Origin: Agromyces italicus DSM 16388
GTDB lineage: Bacteria > Actinomycetota > Actinomycetes > Actinomycetales > Microbacteriaceae
Reading direction: 5' to 3'
Length of the DNA: 64,000 nt
NCBI RefSeq assembly: GCF_000421545.1
Contig: NZ_ATXF01000004.1
Span: forward strand, 310,001-374,000
In this document: positions 8,125 through 20,927 of the stretch, one piece after another
How the letters are laid out: the number at the start of each line of letters is the position of its first letter
Numbering within the stretch: position 1 is the stretch's first letter
Program-made: the position numbers and the translations under genes
The notes under the pieces: model-generated
Seen by the model: the letters and a program-made list of their open reading frames with translations, nothing else
Database searches by the model: none
Told to the model about the DNA's origin: nothing

Positions 8125-8739
8125 GTGTATCTGATCGGTCTCACCGGCGGCATCGCCTCAGGAAAGTCCACCGTCGCGCGCCGGCTCTACGAGCACGGCG
8201 CCGTGCACCTCGACGCCGATGAGCTCGCGCGTCGCGTCGTCGAGCCCGGCACTCCCGGGCTGGCGGCGATCATCGACGAGTTCGGCGACGGCGTGCTGCG
8301 CGCCGACGGAACGCTCGACCGCGTGAAGCTCGGCGAGATCGTCTTCAACGACGACGCGGCCCGGGCCCGGTTGAACGCGATCGTGCACCCGGCGGTCCGT
8401 GAGCTCTCGGGCCGGCTCATCGCGAAGGCCGAGGCGGAGGACCCCGATGCAGTGGTGGTGTACGACGTGCCGCTCCTCGTCGAGGCATCCGTCGATCACC
8501 CCTTCGACCTCGTCGTGGTGACCGATGCGCCGCGCAAGACGCAGGTGAAGCGCCTCGTCGAAGAGCGCGGGCTCGATCTCAATCAGGCGGTGGCACGCGT
8601 CGATGCGCAGGTCGACAATACCCGGCGACTCGCGATCGCGGACGTCGTGATCGACACCGACGGGACCCTCGCCCACACGATGAGCCAGACCGACGCGCTC
8701 TGGGCCGACCTCGTCGCGCGCCGGGCCGCTCGCGCCTGA
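8125..8739 (+). CDS. coaE: Dephospho-CoA kinase
   Basis: 204 residues, standard length. It phosphorylates dephospho-CoA at the 3'-hydroxyl, the last step of coenzyme A synthesis. The Walker A loop GLTGGIASGKST is at residues 5-16, followed by DADELARRVVEPG and the lid region. VVYDVPLLVEA is the conserved CoA-binding segment. Actinobacterial relatives sometimes carry a C-terminal GrpB-like domain; this one does not. Monocistronic with a leaderless GTG start. Confidence 0.95.
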   Translation: MYLIGLTGGIASGKSTVARRLYEHGAVHLDADELARRVVEPGTPGLAAIIDEFGDGVLRADGTLDRVKLGEIVFNDDAARARLNAIVHPAVRELSGRLIAKAEAEDPDAVVVYDVPLLVEASVDHPFDLVVVTDAPRKTQVKRLVEERGLDLNQAVARVDAQVDNTRRLAIADVVIDTDGTLAHTMSQTDALWADLVARRAARA

Positions 8740-8854
8740 CGGCTCGTCGGCGGTGGCGGCGATGCAGCTGCGCGGGTGCCGGGGGCCGTCGCGCCGGCGT
8801 GCGCCGCGGGCGAACGCCGGCCGCCGTGTCGGTGGGCGAACCTAGACTTGAAGA
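8740..8854. other. coaE-uvrB intergenic region
   Basis: 115 bp of GC-rich sequence. Apart from the uvrB -10 box at its end I see no terminator hairpin, LexA box or ORF. Confidence 0.5.
8843..8848 (+). promoter_or_regulatory. -10 box TAGACT of uvrB
   Basis: TAGACT, 6 nt, then ATG at 8855: leaderless layout. No GAAC-N4-GTTC box is visible nearby. Confidence 0.65.
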
Positions 8855-10921
8855 ATGCAGGCCACGCGATCAGTTCGTCCGTTCGAGGTCGTCAGCGAGT
8901 ACCGACCGAGCGGCGATCAGCCGCAGGCGATCACCGAGCTCGCCGGTCGCATCAATGCCGGTGAGACCGACGTGGTGCTGCTCGGCGCGACGGGCACCGG
9001 CAAGTCGGCGACGACCGCGTGGCTCATCGAGCAGGTGCAGCGACCGACGCTCGTGCTCGCGCACAACAAGACCCTCGCGGCCCAGCTCGCCACCGAGTTC
9101 CGCGAGCTGCTGCCGAACAACGCGGTCGAGTACTTCGTGTCGTACTACGACTACTACCAGCCCGAGGCCTATGTGCCGCAGACCGACACCTTCATCGAGA
9201 AGGACTCCTCGATCAACGCCGAGGTCGAGCGTCTGCGCCACTCGACGACCAACTCGCTGCTGAGCCGTCGTGACGTCGTGGTCGTCTCGACCGTCTCGTG
9301 CATCTACGGCCTCGGCACGCCCGAAGAGTACCTCGGCGCGATGATGCCGTTGCAGGTCGGGCAGCGGGTCGACCGCGACTGGCTCATCCGAAAGTTCGTC
9401 TCGATGCAGTACCAGCGCAACGATGTCGACTTCTCGCGGGGCAACTTCAGGGTGCGCGGCGACACGATCGAGATCATCCCGATCTACGAAGAGCTCGCCA
9501 TCCGCATCGAGATGTTCGGCGACGAGATCGAGGCGCTGTACAGTCTCCATCCGCTCACCGGCCAGGTCGTCGCGAAGCTCGACGCGGTGCCGGTGTTCCC
9601 CGGCTCCCACTACGTGGCATCCACCGAGGTCATGCAGCGGGCGATCGGCACGATCCGCACCGAACTCGACGAGCGGCTCGCCGAACTCGAGCGCGAGGGC
9701 AAGCTGCTCGAGGCGCAGCGGCTGCGCATGCGCACGACCTTCGACCTCGAGATGATGGAGCAGATCGGGTTCTGCTCGGGCATCGAGAACTACTCCCGGC
9801 ACATCGACGGCCGCCGGCCGGGTGAGGCACCGCACTGCCTGCTCGACTACTTCGCCGACGACTTCCTCGTCGTGATCGACGAGTCGCACGTGACGGTGCC
9901 GCAGATCGGAGCTATGTACGAGGGCGACTCCTCGCGCAAGCGCACGCTCGTCGAGCACGGCTTCCGGTTGCCCAGCGCCCTCGACAACCGCCCGCTGAAG
10001 TGGAACGAGTTCAAGAACCGCGTCGGGCAGACGGTCTACCTCTCGGCGACGCCCGGCCGGTACGAGATGGGCGTCGCCGACGGCGTCGTCGAGCAGATCA
10101 TCCGCCCGACGGGCCTCGTCGACCCCCAGATCGTGGTGAAGCCCTCGAAGGGGCAGATCGACGACCTGCTCGAAGAGATCCGCATGCGTGCCGAGCGCGA
10201 CGAACGCGTGCTCGTCACCACCCTCACGAAGAAGATGGCCGAAGAACTCACCGACTTCCTCACCGAGGCCGGGGTTCGCGTGCGCTATCTGCACTCCGAC
10301 GTCGACACCCTCCGCCGCGTCGAACTGCTCACCGAGCTGCGCGCGGGCGTCTACGACGTGCTTGTCGGCATCAATCTGCTGCGAGAGGGCCTCGACCTGC
10401 CCGAGGTCTCGCTCGTCGCGATCCTCGATGCCGACAAAGAGGGGTTCCTGCGCTCGGCGACCTCGCTCATCCAGACCATCGGCCGCGCGGCGCGCAACGT
10501 CTCGGGCGAGGTGCACATGTACGCCGACGTGCTCACCGACTCGATGAACCAGGCGATCGACGAGACCACCAGGCGACGCGAGATGCAGCTCGAGTACAAC
10601 CGGGTGAACGGCATCGACCCGCAGCCGCTGCGCAAGCGCATCGCCGATATCACCGAGGTGCTCGCACGCGAGGAGGCCGACACCGCGGCGCTGCTCGCGG
10701 GTCGCGACGGTCGAAAGAAGTCGCCGGTACCGAACCTCCGCCGTGAGGGTATCGCCGCAGAGGGAGCGAACGATCTCGAAGAGCTCATCCGCGACCTCAA
10801 CGATCAGATGCTCGAGGCCGCCGGCGAGCTCAAGTTCGAGTTGGCCGCGAGGCTCCGCGACGAGGTGTCCGAACTCAAGCGAGAACTGCGTCAGATGGAG
10901 AAGGCCGGACACCTCGGCTGA
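8855..10921 (+). CDS. uvrB: Excinuclease ABC subunit B
   Basis: 688 residues, normal length. Damage-verification helicase of nucleotide excision repair. Walker A GATGTGKS is at residues 44-51; the beta-hairpin that clamps DNA lies in [20 protein letters not shown]; the DEAD-type box reads VVIDESHVT. The C-terminal UVR motif (about 650-688, [20 protein letters not shown]) contacts UvrC. It is transcribed alone from a leaderless promoter. Unlike uvrA, its upstream region shows no LexA operator. Confidence 0.97.
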   Translation: MQATRSVRPFEVVSEYRPSGDQPQAITELAGRINAGETDVVLLGATGTGKSATTAWLIEQVQRPTLVLAHNKTLAAQLATEFRELLPNNAVEYFVSYYDYYQPEAYVPQTDTFIEKDSSINAEVERLRHSTTNSLLSRRDVVVVSTVSCIYGLGTPEEYLGAMMPLQVGQRVDRDWLIRKFVSMQYQRNDVDFSRGNFRVRGDTIEIIPIYEELAIRIEMFGDEIEALYSLHPLTGQVVAKLDAVPVFPGSHYVASTEVMQRAIGTIRTELDERLAELEREGKLLEAQRLRMRTTFDLEMMEQIGFCSGIENYSRHIDGRRPGEAPHCLLDYFADDFLVVIDESHVTVPQIGAMYEGDSSRKRTLVEHGFRLPSALDNRPLKWNEFKNRVGQTVYLSATPGRYEMGVADGVVEQIIRPTGLVDPQIVVKPSKGQIDDLLEEIRMRAERDERVLVTTLTKKMAEELTDFLTEAGVRVRYLHSDVDTLRRVELLTELRAGVYDVLVGINLLREGLDLPEVSLVAILDADKEGFLRSATSLIQTIGRAARNVSGEVHMYADVLTDSMNQAIDETTRRREMQLEYNRVNGIDPQPLRKRIADITEVLAREEADTAALLAGRDGRKKSPVPNLRREGIAAEGANDLEELIRDLNDQMLEAAGELKFELAARLRDEVSELKRELRQMEKAGHLG

Positions 10922-10970
10922 GTGTTCGCGTCATGCTTCGAGCGCCCCGCGACGGCGCCGGGTGCGTCGA

Positions 10971-10986
10971 TCGAACATATGTTCGC
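10971..10986 (+). promoter_or_regulatory. LexA (SOS) operator upstream of uvrA
   Basis: TCGAACATATGTTCGC fits the actinobacterial/Gram-positive SOS box (CGAAC-N4-GTTCG core, here with a fully palindromic centre). It lies 45-60 nt upstream of the uvrA -10 box and start. The repressor gene is not in the window. Confidence 0.85.
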
Positions 10987-11029
10987 TCAGAGCGCGTGCG
11001 GTCGCGCGACGAGTGTCGGTGGTGCTCCT

Positions 11030-11035
11030 TAGACT
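11030..11035 (+). promoter_or_regulatory. -10 box TAGACT of uvrA
   Basis: TAGACT, 6 nt, then GTG at 11042: leaderless layout. The LexA operator lies just upstream of the expected -35 region. Confidence 0.65.
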
Positions 11036-11041
11036 CGAAGG

Positions 11042-13933
11042 GTGCCAGTTTCACGTCTCGATGCCCATTCGCGCCTGAGTGTCCGCGGAGCCCGTGTGCA
11101 CAACCTGCACAACGTCGACGTCGAGATTCCGCGCGACGCGATGGTGGTGTTCACGGGGCTCTCGGGGTCGGGCAAGTCGTCCCTCGCCTTCGACACGATC
11201 TTCGCCGAGGGGCAGCGGCGCTACGTCGAGTCGCTCTCGGCGTACGCCCGCCAGTTCCTCGGGCAGGTCGACCGCCCCGACGTCGATTTCATCGAAGGGC
11301 TGAGCCCGGCCGTCTCGATCGACCAGAAGTCGACGAACCGCAACCCCCGCTCGACGGTCGGTACCATCACCGAGATCTACGACTACATGCGACTGCTCTG
11401 GGCGCGCATCGGTGTGCCGCACTGCCCGGTCTGCGGCGAGAAGATCCAGCGGCAGACGGTCCAGCAGATCGCCGACCAGCTGATGGAGCTCGAGGCGGGC
11501 ACACGGTTCCAGGTGCTGAGCCCGGTCGTCTCGAAGAAGAAGGGCGAGTTCGTCGATCTCTTCCGCGAGCTCGCGGCGCAGGGCTATTCCCGTGCCGTCG
11601 TCGACGGAGAGATCGTGCGGCTCGACGAACCGCCGAAGCTGAAGAAGCAGGTCAAGCACGACATCTCGGTCGTCGTCGACCGGCTCGTCGCTGGGCCCGA
11701 GGTCCTCGGCCGACTCACCGACTCGCTCGAGACCGCGCTGCGGCTCACCGATGGGCTCGTGCAGGTCAACTACGTCGATGAAGATGGCCCCGCGGCGTGG
11801 GCCACCTTCTCCGAGAAGCTCTCGTGCCCGAACCAGCACCCCATCCAGCTCACCGAGATCGAGCCGCGCACCTTCTCCTTCAACGCGCCGTTCGGCGCCT
11901 GTCCCGAATGCTCGGGCCTCGGCACCCGCATGTCGGTCGACGAGGCGCTGCTGCTGGGCGACCCCGAGTTGAGCATCGCCGAGGGTGTCATCCTGCCGTG
12001 GACCTCGCAGGGCAAGAGCCTCTACAACTACTACGAGAAACTGCTCGACGGCCTCGCCCGCGATCTCGGCTTCTCGCTCGACACTCCGTGGGAGCAGCTC
12101 GACGAAGACGCGCGCAACGCGGTGCTCCGCGGTGACAACTTCGAGGTCAAGGTGCGTTGGCGCAATCGCTACGGCCGCGAGATGAGCTACAGCTCGGGCT
12201 TCGAAGGGGTCGTGCCCTACATCGAGCGGCAGTACCTCCAGGCAGAGACCGATGTGCAGCGTGCACGCTGGTCGGAGTACCTGCGCGAGGTGCCGTGCCC
12301 TGTCTGCGACGGCAAGCGGCTGAAGCCCGAGGTGCTCTCGGTGCTCATCCACGACCACAGCATCGCCGATGTCGGACTGCTCAGCCTGACCGACGCCCGT
12401 TCCTTCATGGATCGCCTCGAACTCACCGAGCGCGAGCAGAAGATCGGGGCGCAGGTGCTGCGCGAGATCAAGCTCCGGCTCGACTTCCTGATCAGGGTGG
12501 GTCTCAGCTACCTCGATCTCGCGCGTGCGGCGGGCACCCTCTCGGGCGGCGAGGCGCAGCGCATCCGGCTCGCGACGCAGATCGGCTCGGGGCTCACCGG
12601 CGTGCTCTACGTTCTCGACGAGCCGAGCATCGGGCTGCACCAGCGCGACAACCGACGTCTGATCGACACGCTGATCGCGCTCCGCGATCTCGGCAACACG
12701 CTCATCGTCGTCGAGCACGACGAAGACACCATCCGCACGGCCGACTGGATCGTCGACATCGGCCCCGGTGCCGGCGTGAACGGCGGCACGGTGGTGCACT
12801 CGGGCAGCTACGCCGAGCTGCTGAAGAACACCCGCTCGCTCACCGGCGACTATCTCTCGGGCCGCCGCGAGATCGCCATCCCGGCGCACCGCCGGGCGAT
12901 CGACCGCGAGCGCACGATCTCGGTGCAGGGCGCCGAGGCGAACAACCTCCGGGGTGTCGACGTCGAGTTCCCCCTCGGGGTGCTGACGGCCGTCACCGGG
13001 GTCAGTGGCTCGGGCAAGTCGTCGCTCGTCAACGACATCCTCTACCGGGTGCTGGCGAACCGTCTCAACGGCGCTCGCAAGGTGCCCGGCAAGCACCGGC
13101 GCGTGACGGGCCTCGAGCACCTCGACAAGGTCGTGCACGTCGACCAGGCTCCGATCGGGCGGACGCCGCGATCGAACCCGGCGACCTACACGGGCGTGTT
13201 CGACCGCATCCGCACCCTCTTCTCCGAGACCAACGAGGCGAAGGCGCGCGGCTACCTGCCCGGCCGGTTCAGCTTCAACGTCAAGGGCGGCCGTTGCGAG
13301 GCGTGCTCGGGCGACGGCACCATCAAGATCGAGATGAACTTCCTCCCCGACGTCTATGTCGCCTGCGAGGTCTGCGCGGGCCAGCGCTACAACCGCGAGA
13401 CCTTGCAGGTGCACTACAAGGGCAAGAACATCGCCGAGGTGCTCGAGATGCCGATCAGCGAGGCCGCCGAGTTCTTCGAGCCGATCTCCGCGATCCATCG
13501 CTACCTCAAGACCCTCGTCGACGTCGGACTCGGGTACGTGCAGCTCGGCCAGAGCGCCACCACACTCTCGGGCGGCGAGGCGCAGCGGGTGAAACTCGCG
13601 ACCGAGCTGCAGCGTCGGTCGAACGGCCGCAGCGTCTACGTGCTCGACGAGCCGACGACCGGCCTGCACTTCGAAGACGTGCAGAAGCTCCTCAAAGTGC
13701 TGGGCAAGCTCGTCGACAAGGGCAACTCGGTGATCGTGATCGAGCATTCGCTCGACGTCATCAAGTCGGCCGACTGGATCATCGACCTCGGACCCGAGGG
13801 CGGCTCGGGCGGCGGCCAGATCGTCGCGACGGGAACGCCCGAGCAGGTGGCATCCGCGTCGGAGAGTCACACCGGGTACTTCCTCCGTGAGATCTTCGAC
13901 GCCGCGGCCGAGCGCGCCGACGTCGCCAGTTGA
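11042..13933 (+). CDS. uvrA: Excinuclease ABC subunit A
   Basis: 963 residues. Damage-recognition ATPase that loads UvrB. Two ABC modules: Walker [10 protein letters not shown] (Lys45) and GVSGSGKSS (Lys659), each with its signature LSGGEAQR. Zinc modules are visible as CPVC near residue 128, [11 protein letters not shown] near 265-290, and [15 protein letters not shown] near 750-780. The GTG start follows a TAGACT box by 6 nt. uvrC starts 4 nt after the stop, so the SOS box upstream probably controls both. Confidence 0.97.
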   Translation: MPVSRLDAHSRLSVRGARVHNLHNVDVEIPRDAMVVFTGLSGSGKSSLAFDTIFAEGQRRYVESLSAYARQFLGQVDRPDVDFIEGLSPAVSIDQKSTNRNPRSTVGTITEIYDYMRLLWARIGVPHCPVCGEKIQRQTVQQIADQLMELEAGTRFQVLSPVVSKKKGEFVDLFRELAAQGYSRAVVDGEIVRLDEPPKLKKQVKHDISVVVDRLVAGPEVLGRLTDSLETALRLTDGLVQVNYVDEDGPAAWATFSEKLSCPNQHPIQLTEIEPRTFSFNAPFGACPECSGLGTRMSVDEALLLGDPELSIAEGVILPWTSQGKSLYNYYEKLLDGLARDLGFSLDTPWEQLDEDARNAVLRGDNFEVKVRWRNRYGREMSYSSGFEGVVPYIERQYLQAETDVQRARWSEYLREVPCPVCDGKRLKPEVLSVLIHDHSIADVGLLSLTDARSFMDRLELTEREQKIGAQVLREIKLRLDFLIRVGLSYLDLARAAGTLSGGEAQRIRLATQIGSGLTGVLYVLDEPSIGLHQRDNRRLIDTLIALRDLGNTLIVVEHDEDTIRTADWIVDIGPGAGVNGGTVVHSGSYAELLKNTRSLTGDYLSGRREIAIPAHRRAIDRERTISVQGAEANNLRGVDVEFPLGVLTAVTGVSGSGKSSLVNDILYRVLANRLNGARKVPGKHRRVTGLEHLDKVVHVDQAPIGRTPRSNPATYTGVFDRIRTLFSETNEAKARGYLPGRFSFNVKGGRCEACSGDGTIKIEMNFLPDVYVACEVCAGQRYNRETLQVHYKGKNIAEVLEMPISEAAEFFEPISAIHRYLKTLVDVGLGYVQLGQSATTLSGGEAQRVKLATELQRRSNGRSVYVLDEPTTGLHFEDVQKLLKVLGKLVDKGNSVIVIEHSLDVIKSADWIIDLGPEGGSGGGQIVATGTPEQVASASESHTGYFLREIFDAAAERADVAS

Positions 13934-13937
13934 GGCG

Positions 13938-15905
13938 ATGAGCGCCGCAGCTTCGTACGACCAGAGCGTCCCCTACCGGCCGAAGGCGGGCGAGATTCCG
14001 ACCGAGCCCGGGGTCTACCGGTTCCGCGACGCCGAGCGCCGTGTGCTCTACGTCGGCAAGGCGAAGAATCTGCGAGCCCGCCTCTCGAACTACTTCGCGC
14101 CGCTTCGCAGCCTGCACGAGCGCACGCGGCGCATGGTGACGAGCGCCTCCTCGGTCGAGTGGACGGTCGTCGGCAGCGAAGTCGAGGCGCTGCAACTCGA
14201 GATCACGTGGATCAACGAGTTCCACCCGCCGTTCAACGTGCGGTTCAAAGACGACAAGTCGTACCCGTACCTCGCCGTCACCTTGGCCGACGAGGCTCCC
14301 CGAGCCTTCGTCACCCGCAACCGCAAGCTGCGTGGGGCGCGCTACTTCGGCCCGTACCCGAAGGTCTGGGCGATCAACGAGACGCTCGAGATCCTGCTCA
14401 AGCTCTTTCCCATCCGCACCTGCAAAGACAGCGACTACCGACGGGCGATGGCGAGCGGCAAGCCCTGCTTCGCCGGTCAGATCGGTCGATGCTTCGGCCC
14501 GTGCTCCGGCCGGGTCACGGTCGCCGAGCACCGCGAGAACGTCGAACGCTTCGTCGCATTCATGCAGAACCAAGACCGGCGCATCCTCGGTGAGCTCGAG
14601 CAGCGGATGCGAGCCGCCGCCGTGGCGCAGGAGTACGAGTCCGCAGCGCGATACCGCGACCGGCTCGTCGCCGCGAACGCCTTCTTCGAGAAGAGTGCGA
14701 TGGTGCTCGGAGATACGGTCGACCTCGATGTCTTCGGCATCGACCACGATGAACTGTCGGCGGCAGTCCAGCTCTTCATCGTCCGCGGCGGCCGCGTGCG
14801 CGGCATCCATTCCTGGACGGTCGACAAGGAGCTCGACGTCCCGCTCGGCGAGCTCGTCGACTCCGTCGTGCAGAACGCGTACGGCGACGCGCTCCGCCCA
14901 CCTGGCGAGGTCGTCGTCCCCGAGCTTCCCGACGACGCCGCGGCTCTCGAGGCGTGGCTCGGCGATCGAGCTGATCGCAGGGTGCGGCTCAGGGTGGCCC
15001 AGCGGGGCGACAAGGCCTCCCTCCTGCAGACTGCGACCCAGAACGCGAAGCAGACGCTCATGCTCTACAAGACTCGGCGCAGCGCCGACTTCACGACGAG
15101 ATCACGCGCGCTCGAAGACATCCAGGAGGCACTCGGCATGGCCGATGCCCCGCTGCGCATCGAATGCTACGACGTCTCGCACCTCAGCGGCACGAACATC
15201 GTCGCTTCGATGGTCGTCTTCGAAGACGGACTGCCGCGAAAAGACGAGTACCGCAGGTTCACGATCCCGAGTTCCACCGACGACACCGATTCCATCCACC
15301 AGGTGCTGACCCGTCGGCTCGCCTATCTCTCCGGGGCAGCCGACTCGGAGGCGGAACGTGTCGGGGCCGCCGATGGGCCCGAGGTCCCGGTCGCGCCCGA
15401 CGCCTCGGGCGCTGCCGACGCGCCTGAGGTGTCGGAGCGCCGGAAGAAGTTCGCCTATCGCCCGAACCTCCTCATCGTCGACGGAGGCCAACCGCAGGTC
15501 GCCGCGGCCGCTCGGGCGCTCCGCGAGTCGGGCGTCGAAGGCATCTATCTCTGCGGCATCGCGAAACGTCTCGAGGAGATCTGGACGCCCGAGGCCGAGT
15601 TCCCGGTCATCCTGCCTCGCAACAGCGACGCGCTCTTCCTCTTCCAGCGGGTGCGCGATGAGGCGCATCGCTTCGCGATCACCCATCAACGACAGCGTCG
15701 CAAGCGCGACATCGGCTCGGTGCTCTCGGAGATCCCGGGGCTCGGGCCATCGCGGGTGAAGGAGCTGCTTCGCCATTTCGGCTCGGTCGCGCGCCTGCGG
15801 GCGGCCGATGAGGCGGCGATCGCCGAGGTGAAGGGTGTCGGACCGACGCTCGCCGCGACGGTGCACGCACGACTCCACGCCGACGAAGCCCCGGTGCCCC
15901 GATAG
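13938..15905 (+). CDS. uvrC: Excinuclease ABC subunit C
   Basis: 655 residues. Makes the 3' and 5' incisions. The GIY-YIG domain is at about 20-100 ([22 protein letters not shown]), the UVR motif about 205-240, and the RNase H-like nuclease about 390-560 ([13 protein letters not shown] and [11 protein letters not shown] carry catalytic residues). A tandem helix-hairpin-helix occupies the C-terminus ([18 protein letters not shown]). A low-complexity Ala/Asp/Glu/Pro linker of about 40 residues interrupts the nuclease domain near residues 470-505 (15335-15450). ATG 13938 has GAGG immediately upstream and lies 4 nt after the uvrA stop; upstream ATGs in this frame lie inside uvrA. Confidence 0.95.
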   Translation: MSAAASYDQSVPYRPKAGEIPTEPGVYRFRDAERRVLYVGKAKNLRARLSNYFAPLRSLHERTRRMVTSASSVEWTVVGSEVEALQLEITWINEFHPPFNVRFKDDKSYPYLAVTLADEAPRAFVTRNRKLRGARYFGPYPKVWAINETLEILLKLFPIRTCKDSDYRRAMASGKPCFAGQIGRCFGPCSGRVTVAEHRENVERFVAFMQNQDRRILGELEQRMRAAAVAQEYESAARYRDRLVAANAFFEKSAMVLGDTVDLDVFGIDHDELSAAVQLFIVRGGRVRGIHSWTVDKELDVPLGELVDSVVQNAYGDALRPPGEVVVPELPDDAAALEAWLGDRADRRVRLRVAQRGDKASLLQTATQNAKQTLMLYKTRRSADFTTRSRALEDIQEALGMADAPLRIECYDVSHLSGTNIVASMVVFEDGLPRKDEYRRFTIPSSTDDTDSIHQVLTRRLAYLSGAADSEAERVGAADGPEVPVAPDASGAADAPEVSERRKKFAYRPNLLIVDGGQPQVAAAARALRESGVEGIYLCGIAKRLEEIWTPEAEFPVILPRNSDALFLFQRVRDEAHRFAITHQRQRRKRDIGSVLSEIPGLGPSRVKELLRHFGSVARLRAADEAAIAEVKGVGPTLAATVHARLHADEAPVPR

Positions 15906-15908
15906 GCT
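15903..15908 (+). promoter_or_regulatory. -10-like TAGGCT overlapping the uvrC stop
   Basis: TAGGCT overlaps the uvrC TAG stop and would start transcription near 15915, giving rapZ a short leader with a strong AAGGGGG Shine-Dalgarno. Confidence 0.4.
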
Positions 15909-15937
15909 TGGACGTCGGCATGCAGAAGGGGGACAGG

Positions 15938-16816
15938 ATGACGGCGGGGGAGCCCGAGGAGCAGGAGATGCTCATCGTCACGGGGATGAGCGGGGCCGGT
16001 CGATCCACGGTCGGCAACGCGCTCGAAGACCTGGGCTGGTACGTCGTCGACAACCTGCCGCCGCAGATGCTCCGACCGCTGGTCGAACTGGTCGAGCGCG
16101 CCGGCACCTCCCTCCCGCGCATCGCGGCGGTCGTTGACATCCGTGGTCGCGACTTCTTCTCCGAGCTCCAGGAGATCATCCAGGCGCTTCGCGCGGGAGT
16201 GAACGTCCGGGTGGTCTTCCTCGACGCGAACGACGCGGTACTCGTGCGCCGATTCGAATCGGTCAGGCGCCCGCATCCGTTGCAGGGCAATGGCACGCTC
16301 CTCGACGGCATCGGTGCCGAACGTGCCCGGCTCGCCACGCTTCGCGAAGCCAGCGATTTCGTCGTCGACACCTCCGATCTCAACATCCACCAGCTCGCGA
16401 ACCTCGTGACCGAGACCTTCGCCGGGGCCGACCACGCAGGCCTCCGGGTGACGATGCAGAGTTTCGGATTCAAGTACGGCGCACCCACCGACGCCGACCT
16501 CATCGCCGACGCCCGGTTTCTGCCGAACCCGTTCTGGAATCCTGAACTCCGCCATCTCACCGGTGAAGACGCCGCCGTGAGCGAGTTCGTGCTCGCCCAG
16601 CCCGGTGCCATGGAATTCCTGGAAGCCTACGCACGTGCGCTCGAACCCGTGATGGCCGGCTACCAACGAGAGAACAAGCGACACGCGACGATCGCGATCG
16701 GCTGCACGGGCGGCAAGCACCGCTCCGTCGCCATGGTCCGCGAACTCTCGGAGCGCGTCGCAAAGCTGCCCGGCGTCGTCGTGAGCGTCAAGCATCGCGA
16801 CCTCGGTCGCGAATGA
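15938..16816 (+). CDS. rapZ: RapZ family nucleotide-binding protein
   Basis: 292 residues, family length. The N-terminal P-loop domain has [11 protein letters not shown] in place of the more usual GKST, a change I recall from other actinobacteria. The C-terminal domain has FGFKYG and the [11 protein letters not shown] motif. In E. coli RapZ is an RNase adaptor sensing glucosamine-6-phosphate; the actinobacterial role is not settled. ATG 15938 was preferred over upstream in-frame TTG 15908 and ATG 15920 because of the AAGGGGGACAGG just before it. It lies between uvrC and whiA, as in many Gram-positives. Confidence 0.93.
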   Translation: MTAGEPEEQEMLIVTGMSGAGRSTVGNALEDLGWYVVDNLPPQMLRPLVELVERAGTSLPRIAAVVDIRGRDFFSELQEIIQALRAGVNVRVVFLDANDAVLVRRFESVRRPHPLQGNGTLLDGIGAERARLATLREASDFVVDTSDLNIHQLANLVTETFAGADHAGLRVTMQSFGFKYGAPTDADLIADARFLPNPFWNPELRHLTGEDAAVSEFVLAQPGAMEFLEAYARALEPVMAGYQRENKRHATIAIGCTGGKHRSVAMVRELSERVAKLPGVVVSVKHRDLGRE

Positions 16817-16850
16817 CGCAGGGTCCCCGCAACACAGATTGGATGACGAG

Positions 16851-17831
16851 GTGGCATTGACCGCTGATGTGAAAGAAGAACTCGCCCTGGTCGAGGTCTC
16901 GAAGACGAGTGTCCGCATCGCCGAGCTCGCCTCGGTGCTGCGTTTCGCGGGTGGACTCCACATCATCTCGAATCGCATCGCGATCGAGGCCGAGCTCGAC
17001 TCCAAGAACGTCGCGCGGCGTGTGACGCGCGACCTGGGCGAGATCTACGGGGTCCGCCCCGACGTCTCGGTCGTCGCCCCGGCCGGGGTGCGGCGCACCA
17101 ACAATTACCTCGTACGCATCCTCGAGGGCGGTGAGACCCTCGCCCGGCAGACCGGTCTGCTCGACGCGCGGCGCCGCCCGGTGCGGGGTCTTCCGAACAA
17201 GCTGACCACGGGGTCGCGCGACGAGGTCGCGGCGATCTGGCGTGGCGCGTTCCTCGCACAGGGGAGCCTCACCGACCCCGGTCGTTCGGCGGCACTCGAA
17301 GTGACCTGCCCGGGAAACGAGACCGCGATGGCGCTCGTCGGTGCCGCAGGCCGTCTGGGCATCGCGGCGAAGGCGCGCGAGGTGCGCGGTGTGCACCGCG
17401 TGGTCATCCGGGACGGCGAGGCGATCAGCGCGATGCTCGCGGCGATGGGCGCGAGCACGACCGTGCGCAACTGGGAGGAGTTGCGCCAGCGCCGCGAGGT
17501 GCGTGCGACCGCGAATCGTCTCGTCAACTTCGACGACGCCAACCTGCGCCGGTCGGCCCAGGCGGCGGTTGCGGCCTGCGCCCGCGTGGAGCGCGCGATG
17601 GAACTCCTCGGCGACGGAATCCCCGACCACCTGAAGTACGCGGGCGAACTGCGTCTCGCGCACCGCGAGGCGAGTCTCGACGAGCTCGGTCACCACGCCG
17701 ACCCTCCCATGACGAAGGATGCGGTCGCCGGACGGATCCGGCGCCTGCTCGCAATGGCCGACAAGCGCGCCGCCGATCTCGGGGTGCCGGGCACCGAGGC
17801 GAGCCTGCCCGCCGACCTCGACGAGGTCTGA
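16851..17831 (+). CDS. whiA: Sporulation/cell-division regulator WhiA
   Basis: 326 residues. The N-terminal two-thirds resemble a LAGLIDADG homing-endonuclease fold without nuclease activity; the C-terminal helix-turn-helix (about 225-310, [20 protein letters not shown]) binds DNA. In Streptomyces WhiA drives sporulation septation; non-sporulating actinobacteria keep it for division or growth control. The GTG at 16851 gives the conserved opening [12 protein letters not shown]; an upstream TTG would add only four residues. The gap to rapZ is 34 nt, and yvcK/cuvA, often found between these two genes elsewhere, is absent. Confidence 0.95.
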   Translation: MALTADVKEELALVEVSKTSVRIAELASVLRFAGGLHIISNRIAIEAELDSKNVARRVTRDLGEIYGVRPDVSVVAPAGVRRTNNYLVRILEGGETLARQTGLLDARRRPVRGLPNKLTTGSRDEVAAIWRGAFLAQGSLTDPGRSAALEVTCPGNETAMALVGAAGRLGIAAKAREVRGVHRVVIRDGEAISAMLAAMGASTTVRNWEELRQRREVRATANRLVNFDDANLRRSAQAAVAACARVERAMELLGDGIPDHLKYAGELRLAHREASLDELGHHADPPMTKDAVAGRIRRLLAMADKRAADLGVPGTEASLPADLDEV

Positions 17832-17899
17832 TCCGGCGAACCCCGTCACACGGCGACGCGATCCCGGGTCCATCCCGGCACGCCTCGGCCGTGCGGGCA

Positions 17900-17972
17900 T
17901 AGACTCGGGAATGCCGCCGCGGAGATCCGGGGAGACGCCCGGGTGCCCCGGCGCACCTGACAAGGAGAAGCA
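17900..17972 (+). promoter_or_regulatory. sodA promoter and short leader
   Basis: TAGACT at 17900-17905 would start transcription near 17911. The leader of about 62 nt ends in AAGGAGA, well placed for ATG 17973. Confidence 0.5.
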
Positions 17973-19701
<1,729 letters not shown>

Positions 19702-19712
19702 AAGCGAACTGA

Positions 19713-20927
19713 ATGACCCTGCGAACGATCGAATCCCTCGGTCCGCTCGCCGGCAAGCGCGTCGTCGTCCGTTGTGATCTCAATGTCCCCCTGCGGGACG
19801 GGGTCATCACGGACGACGGCCGCGTGCGGGCGTCGGTCCCCACCATCCAGGCTCTTCTCGGGCAGGGCGCCCGCGTGATCGTGGTCTCCCACCTCGGTCG
19901 CCCCGAAGGCGCCCCCGACGAGCGCTACAGCCTCGCCCCGGTCGCGGTGCGGCTCGGCGAGCTGCTCGACGCCCCGGTCGCCTTCGCGAGCGACACCGTC
20001 GGCGAGGATGCCACGGCCAAGGCCGCCGCCCTCGCCGACGGCGAGGTGCTCGTACTCGAGAACCTGCGGTTCAATCCGGGCGAGACTTCGAAGAACGAGG
20101 CCGAGCGCACCGCCTTCGCGGGTGAACTCGCGGCCTTCGCCGATGCGGTCGTCTCCGACGGCTTCGGCGTCGTGCACCGCAAGCAGGCGAGCGTCTACGA
20201 GCTCGCCGAGCTGCGCCCGAGCGCCGCCGGCCTCCTCATCGCGGCCGAGCTCGACGTGCTCGATCGCCTCACCGAGAACCCCGAGCGCCCGTACACGGTC
20301 GTCCTCGGCGGCTCGAAGGTCTCCGACAAGCTCGGCGTCATCGCACATCTGCTCCCGCGCGTCGACCGCCTCCTCATCGGCGGCGGCATGCTGTTCACCT
20401 TCCTCGCGGCCCAGGGCCACAGGGTCGCCTCGAGCCTGCTCGAGGCCGACCAGATCGACACGGTGAAGGGGTACCTCGCCGAAGCCGCCGAACGAGGCGT
20501 CGAACTGGTGCTGCCGAGCGACGTGGTCGTCGCGGCCGCCTTCTCGGCCGACGCCGACCACGTGGTCGCCCAGGCGGACGCGATCGAAGACACGCCGTTC
20601 GGGGCATCCGGCCTGGGGCTCGACATCGGGCCCGACACGGCCGCGGCCTTCGCCGCGCAGGTGCGCGACTCGAAGACGGTGTTCTGGAACGGCCCGATGG
20701 GTGTTTTCGAGCTGGCTCCGTACGCCGCGGGCACCCGCGCGGTCGCGGAGGCACTCACCGAGGTCGACGGCCTCAGCGTCGTCGGCGGCGGCGACTCGGC
20801 CGCGGCCGTGCGCCAGCTCGGATTCGCCGATGACCGATTCGGACACATCTCGACGGGCGGGGGCGCGAGCCTCGAGTTCCTCGAAGGAAAGAAGCTCCCC
20901 GGACTGGAGGTCCTCGGATGGCAGTGA
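19713..20927 (+). CDS. pgk: Phosphoglycerate kinase
   Basis: 404 residues. Makes ATP and 3-phosphoglycerate. The N-terminal substrate site is KRVVVRCDLNVPLRDG and SHLGRPEG; the C-terminal nucleotide site is VVGGGDSAAAV. It begins 11 nt after gap with only a weak Shine-Dalgarno, which suggests coupling to gap translation. It overlaps tpiA by 10 bp. Confidence 0.97.
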   Translation: MTLRTIESLGPLAGKRVVVRCDLNVPLRDGVITDDGRVRASVPTIQALLGQGARVIVVSHLGRPEGAPDERYSLAPVAVRLGELLDAPVAFASDTVGEDATAKAAALADGEVLVLENLRFNPGETSKNEAERTAFAGELAAFADAVVSDGFGVVHRKQASVYELAELRPSAAGLLIAAELDVLDRLTENPERPYTVVLGGSKVSDKLGVIAHLLPRVDRLLIGGGMLFTFLAAQGHRVASSLLEADQIDTVKGYLAEAAERGVELVLPSDVVVAAAFSADADHVVAQADAIEDTPFGASGLGLDIGPDTAAAFAAQVRDSKTVFWNGPMGVFELAPYAAGTRAVAEALTEVDGLSVVGGGDSAAAVRQLGFADDRFGHISTGGGASLEFLEGKKLPGLEVLGWQ

